A DNA stretch of 64,000 nt, from assembly GCA_015143295.1 (NCBI GenBank), contig CM026571.1:10668501-10732500 (forward strand), in the 5' to 3' direction. A model generated the notes under the pieces. That model was given only the letters and a program-made list of their open reading frames with translations. It was not told the origin of the DNA and searched no databases. Position 1 is the stretch's first letter. The number at the start of each line of letters is the position of its first letter. The position numbers and the translations under genes were made by a program. This DNA is from Tetracentron sinense (Eukaryota; Streptophyta; Magnoliopsida; Trochodendrales; Trochodendraceae). Positions 12,631 through 24,543 of this stretch are shown in pieces.

Positions 12631-13215
12631 CAATGTTACCTGGTTCGTTGGTTCAAATTCGAGTTCGCAATTCACAGCTCACCACTTTAAAGTGAACCCG
12701 GTTCGCTAGGGGTAGGATGAGACAATTCATTTCTCGGTTCGCTTATGCTATATTTGGTTGTCAACAAAATATGTGAAAACATAGAAAAGAAAAGAAAATT
12801 TTGGATTTTTAATACAAATTTTAGTTGTGTTTTGTCCAATTTTGTTTTCTTTTCCATATTTTTACTTATTTTCTCAGCAACCAAACATAGCATTAGGTTC
12901 TTTAGTTTGGTTCGCTTATATAATATCAATATACATATATTTTAACATGTAAATAAATATATTATACTTTTTTTTAAAGCATTAAAATAAGGTTTTTATG
13001 GTCGTTTCGCGAACCCATAAGACAAATTCATCGAAGTCAAAGTATAAGTTCGTTGAACTTAAAGAACAAATTCGTCGAATCCGAACAAAAAGTTTGCCGA
13101 ACTAAATCTATTGGGTTCACTCATTTTCACTAACCCAAAGGAACCGAACCACGAACTTGTTCGCTTCGAACCGGTTCGTGGTTCGTTCTAGTAGGTAGCG
13201 AACTAGGTAACACTG
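12631..13215. mobile_element. hAT-type MITE with GTTCG-rich interior
   Basis: Flanked by a perfect 8-bp target duplication GTTTGCAT (12623-12630 and 13216-13223). Inverted ends are CAATGTTACCTGGTTCG and CAGTGTTACCTAGTTCG. The interior is dominated by GGTTCG/CGAACC permutations of the terminal motif. A separate MITE is inserted at 12748-12893. No transposase is present. Confidence 0.85.
12748..12893. mobile_element. 145-bp MITE nested in the hAT MITE; sister copy at 29757
   Basis: Inverted ends are TATATTTGGTTG and CAACCAAACATA. The body is nearly palindromic (AAATATGTGAAAACAT / ATTTTTACTTATTTTCTC). A related copy occupies 29757-29903. It interrupts the GTTCG-rich element, so it is the younger insertion. 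Confidence 0.75.
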
Positions 13216-13814
13216 GTTTGCATACAAAAGTTTTTATAATGCTCTACATCATTTTAAAGAAAACTGAACAATAAACGGCTTAACAAGCATTAATCTCACT
13301 TTAATCTCACTTGCTATGTGATCAACCATCAGAGGTTGTAATTGAGACCAATGAAGAGAAGAGAGTCAAAACTTAGAAGAACTAGTGATTTTTACAACAA
13401 TTTAATCATTGAGCAGTTTTTGGCAAAAAAAAAGAATTTTCAATTGAACGAGTTTTCCCAAAAGCAATTTTACAATGTTGTAAAAAAAAAAAAAAACATT
13501 TTTAAAAGGAAAATGGTTTTACTTACTCTCTTTTGCATGAAAATAAAGAATTTGTTGCATTGTTGTCCTTTTTGTGTCTTAAGAAAAATAGGCCCATCCT
13601 TTTTTGATGTGGGGTTCATTATTGTTGAATGTAGGGCCACCTTTGTAAGACACAATGAAGCAACATCACAACAACGTGCACACACTATTGCCCATCTGAA
13701 CTTGGAAATAAATAGCACATATTGCATGCAAATAAATTGAGCCCAAGAGAAAAATAATGAAAAATGTGCGCAAAAATTCCTTATATCAAAGGGCTATGGG
13801 AGCATAAATTACAC

Positions 13815-13905
13815 ATATCTTGGTAAGGGAGCATGGTGGTTAGTCGGGTAGTCTGTTAGTTCAAACCAGATGGATGGTTTTGACAGCCAACAACTTTACC
13901 ATCTT
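13815..13905 (+). repeat. SINE-like or tRNA-derived sequence
   Basis: An A-box-like GGTGGTTAGTCGGG and a perfect B-box consensus GTTCAAACC are spaced as in tRNA-derived RNA polymerase III promoters. No tRNA cloverleaf can be folded by eye. The tail is not clear. Confidence 0.35.
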
Positions 13906-13962
13906 AGCAAACTGGACCGATTCTAAGGCCCATAAAGGTAAAAAAAAAATCCATGAATGTAA

Positions 13963-15634
13963 TCTATACTATAATATAAAGAAATAAGATTCTCCTCCCT
14001 GTTCTCCAAATTCCAATCCTACAAATCCTACACATTCTATCCTAGGGATGCCATGTGGCCACTTTATTTAATTCCCACCGTTTGATAAAAAACTTTAATA
14101 AACAACTCTCACTCACGTCTCTCTCTTAACCAGTTTCACTCATGCCTCTCTCCCACTCAAAACCTATCATAGGGATGTCATGTGGCCTCTCTATTTAATC
14201 CTACCGTTTGATCAAAAAATTTAACAAACAACTCTCACTCACTCTTTCTCCTAAACTGTTTTACTCATGTCTCTCTCTTAACCGGTTTCCACTCACGCTT
14301 CTCTCCCAAAAACTCTTCCCAAAGGATTGCCTCTTCCATAAAAACAATCCTACATATTGGTAATCTATTTATTCTGCATTCTCTAGGATATTTGAGATTT
14401 ATTTTTCATCATTCTCATTTATTCTTCATTTTTTGGACGACATATTTGTGAATTTATTTGAATCAAGGCTGTAGGTTGATTAAATCAGGTTAGTTTCCTT
14501 TATTTTTAACATCTGAAATTTAATCTATTAATCTATAATTTCATTCAATTTAGTAGTTTCAATTATTTTTAATATATGAAATTTCACCTATCTTCATTAA
14601 AGGTTCTTAGTTCCAAATTCTACACCTGCAATTCAATTTAAGAACTGAACATTCTTAGTTCCAAATTCTAGACTTGCAATTCAATAATTTAAGAACTAAA
14701 CATTCTTACTTCCAAATTCTAGACCTGCAATTCAATTCAAGAACTGAATACGAAGAAATTCACATATCTTCATTAAAGGTTCTTAGTTCCAAATTCTAGA
14801 CACAAGTCAACTCATGAACTGATCATGAAGAAAAGAAAGAGAAAACCCTAATTCACTTTAGATAATAATCCTAATTGGGATAAGCGGGTTGGATGAATCT
14901 ATGGTGATCAATTGGGGCCATGTGGGGGGTGGCCATGAGGCACCGATGGAGGTAGTATAGAACCGCATTTTGTATGTTCTACTAAGACCTAAAATCAGAC
15001 AACTGTAATTTCATGATTGAGTTGCAGATTAACTCTCATGAACTATAAAGGAGAAAAAGAAAATATTTCTCTAAAGTGAATAAGAAGAGAGATAGAGAGA
15101 GAGAACCCCACAAACCGGCCATTAAAAAAAGTATCTAAGGAAAAAAAAATGAGATCAAAACACCAATTTATAGAAATATCATCTCCTTCCTGCAAAAGGC
15201 CCATGAAGAAGACGATGAACAATGCTTGAGGATGAGTTAGATTAAACAGATCAAATCCATATCCATTTCCTAAAACTAAATCCGTTTTCCTATACCCGTT
15301 TACAAATTAACCGGCTCCCTTCAATGGTACATATGTTAATTATTCTTTAATCCTAAGGGTTAGTAAATCTTAATCATAGTTAATAGAGTTAACCAGTTCC
15401 CTTCAATTGTGAGTCTAGCCTTTTTATAAAACTCTAAGGGTTAAACTCTTTAACCCTAGGGATTAGTTAATCTTAACCATTTATTATGATTGAATTTGCG
15501 TCTATCATCAACTTGAAATTCATCGAATTAATGTCTTCCACTTTTACTAACATATAACTACTTTATATTCTAACCTTTTAAATATTATTTGCTACCGACT
15601 TATTATTCCGTGCATCGCACGGGGTCTTTGCTAG
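13963..15634. mobile_element. non-autonomous Helitron
   Basis: The 5' end TCTATACTATAATATAAAG follows an A, as in plant Helitrons. The 3' end carries the hairpin CCGTGC-ATC-GCACGG (15608-15622) eight bases before a terminal CTAG (15631-15634). The base after the end is A instead of the expected T, a small flaw. The interior has two to three repeats of a GGGATGTCATGTGGCC..CTCTCACTCA segment (14040-14330), repeated TTCTTAGTTCCAAATTCTA blocks (14600-14800) and a Mutator-like arm (about 15330-15490). No Rep/helicase frame is present. Confidence 0.85.
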
Positions 15635-15675
15635 AACTCTATATGCATATGAGTTGTTCCCCTACACTCTTAGTC

Positions 15676-15899
15676 CGTTTAATTGAGTTCTATTATGAAT
15701 CTAACAATTCTAGTGTAAATTATTATCATTTCGGAATCCTTGATGCCAAAAGTCTTAGGTATTCGTGGTGAAATCCCCTCTAAAGCCCACTTAATTGGGT
15801 TTTATTATGAATCTAACAATTCTAGTGAAAATTATTATCATTTCGGAATCCCTGATGCCAAAAGTCTAAGGAATTCGTGGCGAAATCCCCTCTAAAGCG
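15676..15899. repeat. 112-bp tandem duplication
   Basis: Two adjacent copies contain TCTATTATGAATCTAACAAT, TTATTATCATTTCGGAATCC, TTGATGCCAAAAGTCT and CGAAATCCCCTCTAAAGC, with few differences. It lies just beyond the Helitron 3' end. No coding potential is seen. Confidence 0.8.
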
Positions 15900-16364
15900 A
15901 TATAAGTAAGATTTTGGACTCCTCCATATGCTAAAAGCTGTTAAATGCTGTGTTTTCACGACACTAAACTTTGTGAAGCCTAGTGATCGAAGGACGAACC
16001 GTAAACCTAAGGTCTCGAGGTCAATTCCTGGGCTTCCCTCAATATCGGTTGTATGGAGGTGGGGTTATTCCCTACAGCACGTGGGACTAGTCTAAGTCTT
16101 CAAGGCTAACTCCAGAATAAACCAAGTATAGGTTCTTAAATCTAGATCCAGTTGACCAAAAATCAACAAAGATGTCAAGGCCCATGACAATTAGCGTTTT
16201 ACTGGGCTGCTGGTTAATAGTTAGGTTGGTAATAATGAATGGTCTGTTGCTTGCCACATTATATTATTGAGGGAAATTTTCCCTTCCTAGGACTCGATCC
16301 CAAGCTACCCCCATGAGAGAGGAACACCTTGCTATATGATTTAGCGGCATGATAAATTGGTAAT

Positions 16365-16767
16365 TAGGAATGGCAATGGGGTGGGGCAGGTTTCTACCTT
16401 CCCGGCCCCGCCCCAATTATAAAGCCGCCCCGCCCTGCCCCCGACCAGGACTTATATATGGTGAAACTGTCCCCGCCCCGCTTATAAGATCCCCGGCCCG
16501 CCCCAACCCACCCTGCCCCTATTGCCTTTTTTTTTTCATATATATATATATATATTTTTTTTTTCATTTATATGTGTATATATATATAAAGTGATTCCGG
16601 GGCGGGGCGGGGCACCAGAGTGGGGTATACTAAAACCGCCCCTGCCCCGAAACCGAGTTGGGGCTTGATATTTTATACCGTCCCGGCCTCGTCCCCGATT
16701 TATTTGATAAAAAATTGCCCCTATAGGGGCGGGGCCTCGGCGGGGGCGGGTCATATTGCCATCCCTA
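16365..16767. mobile_element. hAT-type MITE with GGGGCGGG interior
   Basis: Perfect 8-bp target duplication TTGGTAAT at 16357-16364 and 16768-16775. Ends TAGGAATGGCAATGGGG and the inverted ATTGCCATCCCTA. The interior is almost entirely CCCCGCCCC/GGGGCGGGG permutations around an AT-rich centre. Related to 58463-58785. Open frames through it are composition artefacts. Confidence 0.9.
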
Positions 16768-17529
16768 TTGGTAATGGGACTTGTTTCTTGCTACCTCTAT
16801 AAGGGTTTGGGTTGCACTATTTACCCCATGGGCCGGGCTTGAGTCTGGTTTTCAGGTGCGATTAGTCAACAAGCTATCTCAGGTTGGACTGATATCTTAG
16901 CCCAATAGGTTTGTACAACAAGGCAACGACAGCCCAATTCAATGACAGAAGTGAAGTCATATTTTACACTAACAAGCAAATTTCTTTCTTCTCCCTTCAA
17001 ATCCAGATTTTGCCGTCAGCCCATTCAAAGCCCAAAATCACTATATCAACCACTTGCTTTTTCTTGGTTGTTTTTTGGGTGGAAACTCTCTCCTCCCTTA
17101 CCTACTCTACAATCGCATGTTAGATTTAAAAAAAAAAAACATTCTCATCCTCATTAATGAAAGTTATCCATATATAGTCCTCCATGATCTAGCTAAGTTA
17201 CAAAAGAGACCCCTATTTCCTGACTAAAATTGGAAAATTTCAACACCTGCAATTTACATGGAAAAGAGTTCATACGCATAGGCAACGATGCTGTTGCGGA
17301 CAGAAGCATTGTTCCTGTGTTCATCCAGAGGGTCCCTGATCAGATGAATGGTCTGAATCCTCCATGTACAACAAAACCAGTGTTACAATAGGCAAGGCCC
17401 ATTGTGTCAATTGTTTTTTTTTAACATTTGCCCTACTAGAAAATATCACCCTTAGGTGGTGGCATTAGCCATATTAGAGAAATGCTAGCCCAGCCCCCCA
17501 AGTGATATAATAGTATTTATCTGCCAACA

Positions 17530-17650
17530 CCCCCATGGAATGGTGGTTGAGGGCATCATCCCCCACTAGGGAGCATTGGGTGGATCTTGGGTTTAAATCC
17601 CCAGGTATAAAAAATGTGCAAGCCTAGTTGTTCTTTACCAAGAAAAAAGA
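17530..17650 (+). repeat. tRNA-derived SINE candidate
   Basis: GGAATGGTGGTTGAGGGCAT resembles an A box and GGGTTTAAATCCCC a B box about 45 bp later, followed by an A-rich tail (CCAAGAAAAAAGAG). This is the usual layout of plant SINEs. No target duplication was identified. Confidence 0.5.
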
Positions 17651-17950
17651 GATTTATTTGTATTTAATTTGGTTTTTCTTATCAAATTGATCACATCTGT
17701 AGCCCATGTGAGAAATATTAAAACATGATTACTAGTTTTGCATCTCTGTTAATATACAGATCCTGGTAGGCTTAAGGTCCCACTTCTTGTCGCAATCTGA
17801 ATCGACCGCATTGAGATTCTCTTGATCTGAATCTGGATCCAGTGGTGCCTTATAGATAATATTAATAATAATAATGTATTAAAAGGATAATATATAAGCA
17901 AATAGATAATTAATATTTAGATAAAAATATGTAAAAACATGGCTGTACAA

Positions 17951-17956
<6 letters not shown>

Positions 17957-18001
<45 letters not shown>
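17957..18001. repeat. (AT)n microsatellite
   Basis: About 45 bp of uninterrupted AT dinucleotide lies about 300 bp beyond the stop codon of the PSI-like gene. Confidence 0.95.
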
Positions 18002-18004
<3 letters not shown>

Positions 18005-18314
18005 CAAGAGCCTATGAACCTCTATTGTGAATTACTCATATATCTCATTTACACATATCTATATATACTACCACAGCATTACAAACCTCCATATAACTCA
18101 AGATCAGCTCATGGGGGTGATCCCAGATCAAGTTTCAAGGAGGGAAGCTTTCACAGACCAGGAGTCCACTCACCATCACCATTTACTAACCCAATACTAA
18201 CAGTACTGGGTAAGATCAATCTAACTAAAACAAAATAACAAGAATTTAAAAAGGAACAATTAAAGGGTAATTAAAAGAAAAAAAAAGATCGAAGAAGAAA
18301 AAAAACCCATCTCC

Positions 18315-19733
18315 TCAACCAGACTTGTGCAAATTCAAGAACCCATTGAAGTTTGAGAATTCCAACAAGGCCTTAGCATTCATCTCCCTCTCAAATCTCC
18401 AAATATAGTTGAGACCCACAAGTAACTCACTAATGGCGGCCTCCGTCTTCGCCTGGTTCGCAAAGTAGAGTGTCTGTAGTAGAAGAACATTTGTCTTGGG
18501 CGTCAAATTCTGCTGTTCGAAGCTCCGTTCACCCTGCCATTTTATCATGTTATGTGCTAATGGAGACAACCAGTCCAAGATCCCTTCCAAAGCATCCATC
18601 CACTCTTTGGCAAGCACCGGGTCACTCGCTGAAAATCCAACCCCTCTCAATCTAGCCCTTAGTGACAATCTTAAACTAGTAGGCAACATCGCATAGAGAT
18701 CATCCCTGGCATCGACACCGACTAGTTGAGGTGATTTGATCATCTTTTCTATCACTATGATTAAATTAGCATAGTGTTGTGCAAAAGCAACCCCTCCCAA
18801 AGTAGTCGGTGGCGGTTTAAGTAGCTTCAAGTTGGACTCGAAGAATCCGAGACTGAGATCAGTGAGATCTTTCTTCTCATCATGTTTGGATTTCTTCAAG
18901 GGCCCTGATATAAATTCACAAGAAGTAGAGTTTTCAGAAGGGTAGACGGTAGCCGATAGGGAGATGCTTCGGGGTAGAGAAGCTGGATATGGGTATCCTT
19001 GTCCAATTCCAAAAACAAGCTTGATTCTTGCTACAATGGTGAAGAGAGACCTTGCTAGTAACAAGGTGACTGTGTCGAAACTTCGACACCATAGTGAGGT
19101 GGCTTTGAGATGCTTCACGTCCTGTCTCTGCAAGAAGAGCTTCTGTTTGAGATTAACAATCTTCTTCTCTTTGATCAACAGATCGTGATCACTACGTTGT
19201 AGTAGTTTTCTTAAACTATGCTCTATCTCAGAAAGCTCATCGATCTCTCTATAAAGTGTCGCGGTTAGCGTCACATACCGATCCATCTTCTTTTGCTTGG
19301 CTTCCATTTCCTTCCTACCCAAGACCCAACAATGAGGATCATGGCCTGAGTTTGCGAATTCTTCAAACAAGCGATCAAAAGATTGGAGACCCGAATCATC
19401 ACATCGCTCACCGAGCCTAGACACAGACTTCGCAACAAGCCTCAAATTCTCAGAGATTTCGGCGCAGGCAAGACCCAGGAGGAAAGCTTCATCATTGGAG
19501 ACGATCTTGCGTACTCCCTCGAGATAAATCGATTCATGGCGAAGATGAACGATGTTTTTATCTGAGAGGGATTGCCAGAGATGGAGTAGCTTTGACATGA
19601 TTCCAGATATTTCAAAGGCCAAGACACCAATATTAGATTTCTTGGCCTTGTTGTTTGTTGTAGTCGTTCGAACAACATCTAAACCATTTGAGATGGTAGT
19701 CTTTACCTTAATTAGCCATGTCTCAAGAGCCAT
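18315..19733 (-). CDS. PSI-like protein (DUF3475 + DUF668), single exon
   Basis: A 472-residue protein starting MALETWLIKVKTTIS, the usual N-terminus of this plant family; an in-frame ATG five codons upstream is less likely. DUF3475 spans about residues 33-90 (IGVLAFEISGIMSKLLHLWQ, IVSNDEAFLLGLACAEI). A helical, charged region (about 145-210) follows, then DUF668 at about 312-400 (LGGVAFAQHYANLIIVIEKM, YAMLPTSLRLSLRARLRG). PROTEIN PSK SIMULATOR genes with these domains promote growth downstream of phytosulfokine, but the single-exon subgroup is less studied, so function here is inferred. The frame is intact with no intron. The purine-rich stretch 19735-19990 is the probable 5' leader. Neighbours are all transposons. 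Confidence 0.93.
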   Translation of the reverse strand: MALETWLIKVKTTISNGLDVVRTTTTNNKAKKSNIGVLAFEISGIMSKLLHLWQSLSDKNIVHLRHESIYLEGVRKIVSNDEAFLLGLACAEISENLRLVAKSVSRLGERCDDSGLQSFDRLFEEFANSGHDPHCWVLGRKEMEAKQKKMDRYVTLTATLYREIDELSEIEHSLRKLLQRSDHDLLIKEKKIVNLKQKLFLQRQDVKHLKATSLWCRSFDTVTLLLARSLFTIVARIKLVFGIGQGYPYPASLPRSISLSATVYPSENSTSCEFISGPLKKSKHDEKKDLTDLSLGFFESNLKLLKPPPTTLGGVAFAQHYANLIIVIEKMIKSPQLVGVDARDDLYAMLPTSLRLSLRARLRGVGFSASDPVLAKEWMDALEGILDWLSPLAHNMIKWQGERSFEQQNLTPKTNVLLLQTLYFANQAKTEAAISELLVGLNYIWRFEREMNAKALLEFSNFNGFLNLHKSG

Positions 19734-20299
19734 GGATTTGATGAACAAGAAGAAGAAGAAGAAGTGAAGTTATAATCTTCTGTTTCTTCTTCTTCTTTTT
19801 CTGTTTGTTGGTGATGGGTTTGATGAGAGATTGAACGAAGAGAAAGGTAAGGAGAGGAGACAAAGAGAGAAATAATTGAAGAGTAGAGTTACAGAGATAA
19901 GGATAAAAGAGGAGTTTGAATATGCAGGCCTAGCCTCGTGGGATGTTTAAAAGCTTTACAAATAATCTAAGAAGAGAGAGAAAGAGAGAATAATGACTTG
20001 GAGATGACCCTTTTTTTCTTCCCTCTTTCTCCCCAACTCCCCAACTGGGTAAAATCAGTATTCAAAAGATGGTTAATTGATTATCAGGCTGGATTAGTAG
20101 GTAAAGCAAGTGCAGGTCTTTGATGTAGATGGTACAAAGCATATAATATGGTGGTACTTTGCACCATGGAATCATACAACACAAGTACAATTGCATTGTA
20201 TTGAGAAAGATAGGAAACCCCACTAACTCAAATCACATGGTTAGTGGGAAAATTTTGTTGCGTTGGCCATGGAATTGAACTCAACCATGGTTAGGATGG

Positions 20300-20693
20300 G
20301 GAGTCAAATCCTCTACGGTGATAACCGGATTTGGCAAATCCGGTTATCACCCCTAGAGGTCGCCACGTGTCTCCTTTGACACCCCTTAACCATGGATAAG
20401 GTTCACTCACCCCTAGGGTTCACCCACCTATTTTTGGTTTTTTTTTTAAATATTAATTCTTTTTTTAAAATTAAAAAACTGTTTTTAGAGTTTTTTTAAT
20501 ATTAAAAACAGTTTTTTTATTTTTAATAAAAGAATTATTATTTTTTAAAAAAAAACCAAAAATAGGTGGGTGAACCCTAGGGGTGGGAAAACCTTACCCA
20601 CGGTTAAGGGGTGTCAAAGGAGACACGTGGTGACCTCTAGGGGTGATAACCGGATTTGCCAAATCTGGTTATCACCGGAGATGATTTGGCTCC
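20300..20693. mobile_element. Mutator-like foldback MITE
   Basis: Perfect 9-bp target duplication TTAGGATGG (20291-20299 and 20694-20702). Both ends start GGAG.CAAATC and each end contains its own palindrome (CCGGATTTGGCAAATCCGG on the left). Arms of about 170 bp are nearly exact inverted copies (CGCCACGTGTCTCCTTTGAC, CACCCCTTAACC, CCTAGGGTTCACCCACCT) around an AT-rich loop. It is the type copy for the arm family found across the window. Confidence 0.92.
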
Positions 20694-20761
20694 TTAGGAT
20701 GGAAGGGGATTTTTTTCATTAAAACAAAAAAAAGGATGGAAGGGGATACCATTTCTTAAAA

Positions 20762-21630
20762 GGGGTTTTGCATATCAACTGCTAGGTTCTTCCTTAGTTT
20801 GCAAATACACTATCATGTGTAAACCTTTTGTAAATTAACTCATTCTTTTCCAACAGTTAGACAAATACCTTCAAACCTTACTTCCGTTACACTTTCATTT
20901 GAAATTGTTAATAAAATGACTCTTATGCCCTTAACAGATTTCATAACCTCAATAAGTCCCTTTAATTGCTCTTGAACCATGGTTAATAAGTTTTTAACTC
21001 ATATGATAAATTTTTTTATTTATTTCCTAAAAACCAAGGTTAGATGTTTTAACCTTAAGGGTTATTGAATCTTAATCATAGTCAAAGAGAGTTAAACGGG
21101 AACAAATTGATTTTTTTTTTTTTAATTCAAAAATGAAGGTTAGATGCGTTAGTGAATCTTAATCATAGTTGAAAGGGGACACATTTTTTTTTTTCTAAGA
21201 AACAAGGTTAGCGGCTTTAACCCTAAGGATTATTGAATCTTAGCCAAAATTAAAGGGAGTTAATAGGGACACCTTAATTTTTAAATTTCTTTTCTAAAAA
21301 CCAAGGTTAGATACTTTAACCTTAAAGGTTAGTGAATCTTAACCACAATTAAAGGGAGTTAAAAGTGGACATATTAATTTTTTAATATTTTTTCTAAAAA
21401 CTATGGTTAGATGCTTTAACCTATAGTTTAGTGAATCTTAACCACAATTAAAGGGAGTTAAAGGGACACTTTAATTTTTAAATTTTTTTTCAAACGAAAG
21501 TCTCATGAAAGTAAGGCTTGAGGGAATTTATCTAACTGTTGGAAAACCATGAGTTAATTTACAAAAGGTTTAAACATATCAGTGTATTTGCAAACTATGA
21601 AGAACCTAGTAGTTGATATGAAAAAACCCC
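20762..21630. mobile_element. Mutator-like element with five tandem arm copies inside
   Basis: Perfect 9-bp target duplication TTCTTAAAA (20753-20761 and 21631-21639). Terminal inverted repeats of about 110 bp start GGGGTTTTGCATATCAACT and include CTAGGTTCTTC. The interior carries about five direct copies of a 75-115-bp unit (AAAACCAAGGTTAGATGCTT, TTAGTGAATCTTAACCA, AATTAAAGGGAGTTAA) that matches one arm of the neighbouring foldback MITE. No transposase is encoded. Confidence 0.88.
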
Positions 21631-22419
21631 TTCTTAAAATTAGGGTTGGGTTTCACTAATCTTCTCTATTTTAATTTAGCTTGTCTTTGCCTACCCTTAG
21701 AAAGGTAGTTAACGAGATCCTCGTTTTTTTTTCCTTTTTTCCTTTTGACTTGTCTGAAAATGGAGGGTAATCATCCTCCATTTTAATATCTTAATATAAG
21801 TGCTTCTAAAACAAATTATGTGACACCCTTTTAGTTGTAGCAGTAATATTACTAGTTTTTTACTCTTCCATTTTCCATCCTATAATCATTTTAAGAAAGA
21901 AAAAAAAGCCTTGTTTGGCAATTGTAGTCATTGACAATGCTGATTTTTTTAATGAAGAACTCAACCCTATGTTGCGAAAATCAAATGGTTGTTAATTGGT
22001 TTGCAAAATCGAAACCACAAACATTAAAGGATCTGATGAACCATGTGAAATGCATGTAGCTAAGTTGTGAAAATCAAATGGTTGTGAATGGGTTTGCAAA
22101 TTCGGAACCACAAACAAAGGATCTGAACCAAGTGAAATGTCAAGAGGAGAGGAGGGGGGAAATCTAACTTTTGTATATAATGGTTCCTAAATTAAGATCT
22201 AATTGTTGATTATGTGGGAAGTTTGTCCCTCTAAATTTTGTAATTTTTTTAATATGTATAACATATAAAAAAAATGACATGCATAATAATTTTTTTTAAA
22301 ATATAGTTAATTTTATTTATATACTGGCTCACTCAAAAGGGAGGGCATTTGTTTTTCTTGTGTACCCGACCTTGAAATGCAACATTACCAAATTTTATGA
22401 CCACGATGGACATAATCCT

Positions 22420-22452
<33 letters not shown>

Positions 22453-22739
22453 TGGGGACTATGTCCCCAAGCATAATAATATTTTGTAGACGCTGATCAT
22501 TTTACACAAAACCTTAATTTTTTTGATTCGGCTTAAGGAAAAATTCCTGACTCCACCCTTGAAAGTCAAATCAGGTAAATAAAATGCCTTCACTCATAAA
22601 CATGTGTGACACACTCCTTCCACTTCACAGAAGTAAAGATGAAACAACTGTTAGAAAGTCGTGTGCTAAGTGATGAGTTTGTAAAATTCAAATGTGCATG
22701 ATGGAGTATCTCTACATTTAACTATGCTGAAATCAATTT

Positions 22740-23565
22740 ACATAGGGCGGTGACAGATAGCCAAAGTGCGCGCGTCTAAATATCCTTGTCCTGAGCTCAG
22801 CCAAGTATCCTCGTATGGACGACAATGTGACAAGTGGTGCACATATACAGGTAACAAGCGGATCGGTATATAGACCACGGCACCTTTGGCTTATCTAATT
22901 CATCGAAGAATTAGATGCATCCATGTCAATGTGGGGTGCCGGTGTTCACCATGACACCGAAACCACCAACCAACTAGGACTTGATTTGGTGGGACAAAAC
23001 CTAATGTTTGACTGGGCAGAATTCGCCGATGTTACTCTAATTGGAAGTCCGACATGGCGCATTTCGCCAGGTCGAATCGACCATCATGTCCATGACCTCC
23101 TAGAAGAGATTTTCAAACACTTGAAGAAATGAAAGGCTCTCATTTCATGTCAAAGCACTCTTTTTTGCCTGCTCTCATAGCCCCATCCCCACACACCTTA
23201 CTTTGATGGGGACCTAAATGTTAATTACTTGGATTCCACTGAGAATTAGGACTTTAAAAAGGGGGTTTTGTAGTGTGAGAACGACGTATAATGAGAGTGG
23301 CTACAAAAGTCGTGGGCTTTTAGATGCTGCATTTTCATCTCGCAATGGAAGGAGTTTGTTCCACTTTATGTGGACATGCCCCAAAGAGATGGTCCCAAAT
23401 AACAGCTAGAAAATCTAAATCATGCCTCCTTCAGTAGCCCTACTGATCGGCTTTGCGCGCGTGTATATCATCACCCTACTTACGTGGAAGACCCTATCAT
23501 TCGCTTCACACACGCGTGTGCACACATGTAGACAATCTCACAAGTAGTACCCTCCCCAATAAAAA
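22740..23565. other. unassigned segment with higher GC, no recognised gene
   Basis: This stretch is less AT-rich than its surroundings and has CG-rich words (GTGCGCGCGTC, TTTGCGCGCGTG). It contains a 69-codon plus-strand frame at 22923-23132 that I do not recognise. Organelle-derived DNA or an exon remnant is possible. I see no splice structure or conserved motif. Confidence 0.3.
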
Positions 23566-23993
23566 GGGGGGCGGAACCAGGTAGCCAAGCATGTACCCTG
23601 AACCTTTGAAAAACAAGATTTTCTTACGGTATAGTCATGGGGTACGGGGACAGCTGCCCCCACTTCCCCGAACTTAAAAAAAAAATTATATTTTATTGTA
23701 AGTTGTTTAATTATTTAATTAGACATAATCATGGGATAAGAGAGCCGTTATCCCCTAAAAAAGTTATACTATATTATTTAGTTGTATAATAAAGTATAAC
23801 CATGAGGCAAGGGGGTAACTGGCCTTGAACTTTTGAAAACAAAATATATCTTTTACACCATGTTATTTAATTAACAGGCCATAACCATGAGGTAGGGGGA
23901 TTGTTTCGTAAACAAGGAGAAATAATACCAGTAAGATATGCACGAAATGGCCCGCAAACTTAATCTTCAAATTTTTTAGGGGTAGCCCCCAAA

Positions 23994-24509
23994 TGTTGAA
24001 TTTGGCTCAAATTAAAAGAACTCCAGAAGGGGCGATCGATCGCCCACCATGGGCGATCGATTGATGGGCGTGCTGTTTTTCTGAAAAGTACAAAATTTAG
24101 TTTTTTATGCTTTTGGAAATTGCTATTCTGATTGGGGGACTTTCTACTTATATAAGGCTCTTGTTTAGGCCTATATATACTTAGTTATAGGTCTAGGGTT
24201 TGTGATCTTGAAGATCAAAGAATGCTTTTGCATTGAAAGTGGGAGATAATAGAAAATGGTTAAAGCATACTAGAGCTTGTAAAAGGTTTAAAGGAGGATA
24301 GATATGAATTTTTCTTTGGGTTTTTATTGAAAAGGTGAGTTGAGTGCTTTTGTACTAGTTCCTCAAGGTTTCTGTGAATAAAGAAGTGATCAGATCTTGA
24401 CCCATGGACGTAGGCAAGTTGTTGTTGAACCACGTATATCTTTTGTGTTATCTTGTGAGTGTGTGTTTTGGTTTATTCTTTTTCGTCTGGTTTTATTATT
24501 TCTCCAACA
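23994..24509 (+). repeat. copia 5' LTR
   Basis: TG..CA-bounded LTR followed after two bases by the Met-tRNA primer-binding site. It holds a GATCGATC dyad module (about 24033-24085) and a TATATATAC promoter-like stretch near 24171. It matches 26265-26780. Confidence 0.92.
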
Positions 24510-24511
24510 TT

Positions 24512-24523
24512 TGGTATCAGAGC
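24512..24523 (+). promoter_or_regulatory. primer-binding site for initiator Met-tRNA
   Basis: TGGTATCAGAGC, the standard plant copia primer-binding site, begins three bases after the 5' LTR end. Confidence 0.95.
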
Positions 24524-24543
24524 TTCAGGTTAATTATTTTTCA

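Noticed and set aside
16370-16802. Open frames through the GC-rich block on both strands
   Set aside because: They arise from GGGGCGG repeats in a hAT MITE; no codon structure or homology.
22923-23132. 69-codon frame as a gene
   Set aside because: No homology recognised and no upstream or downstream exons; noted only as part of the GC-richer segment.
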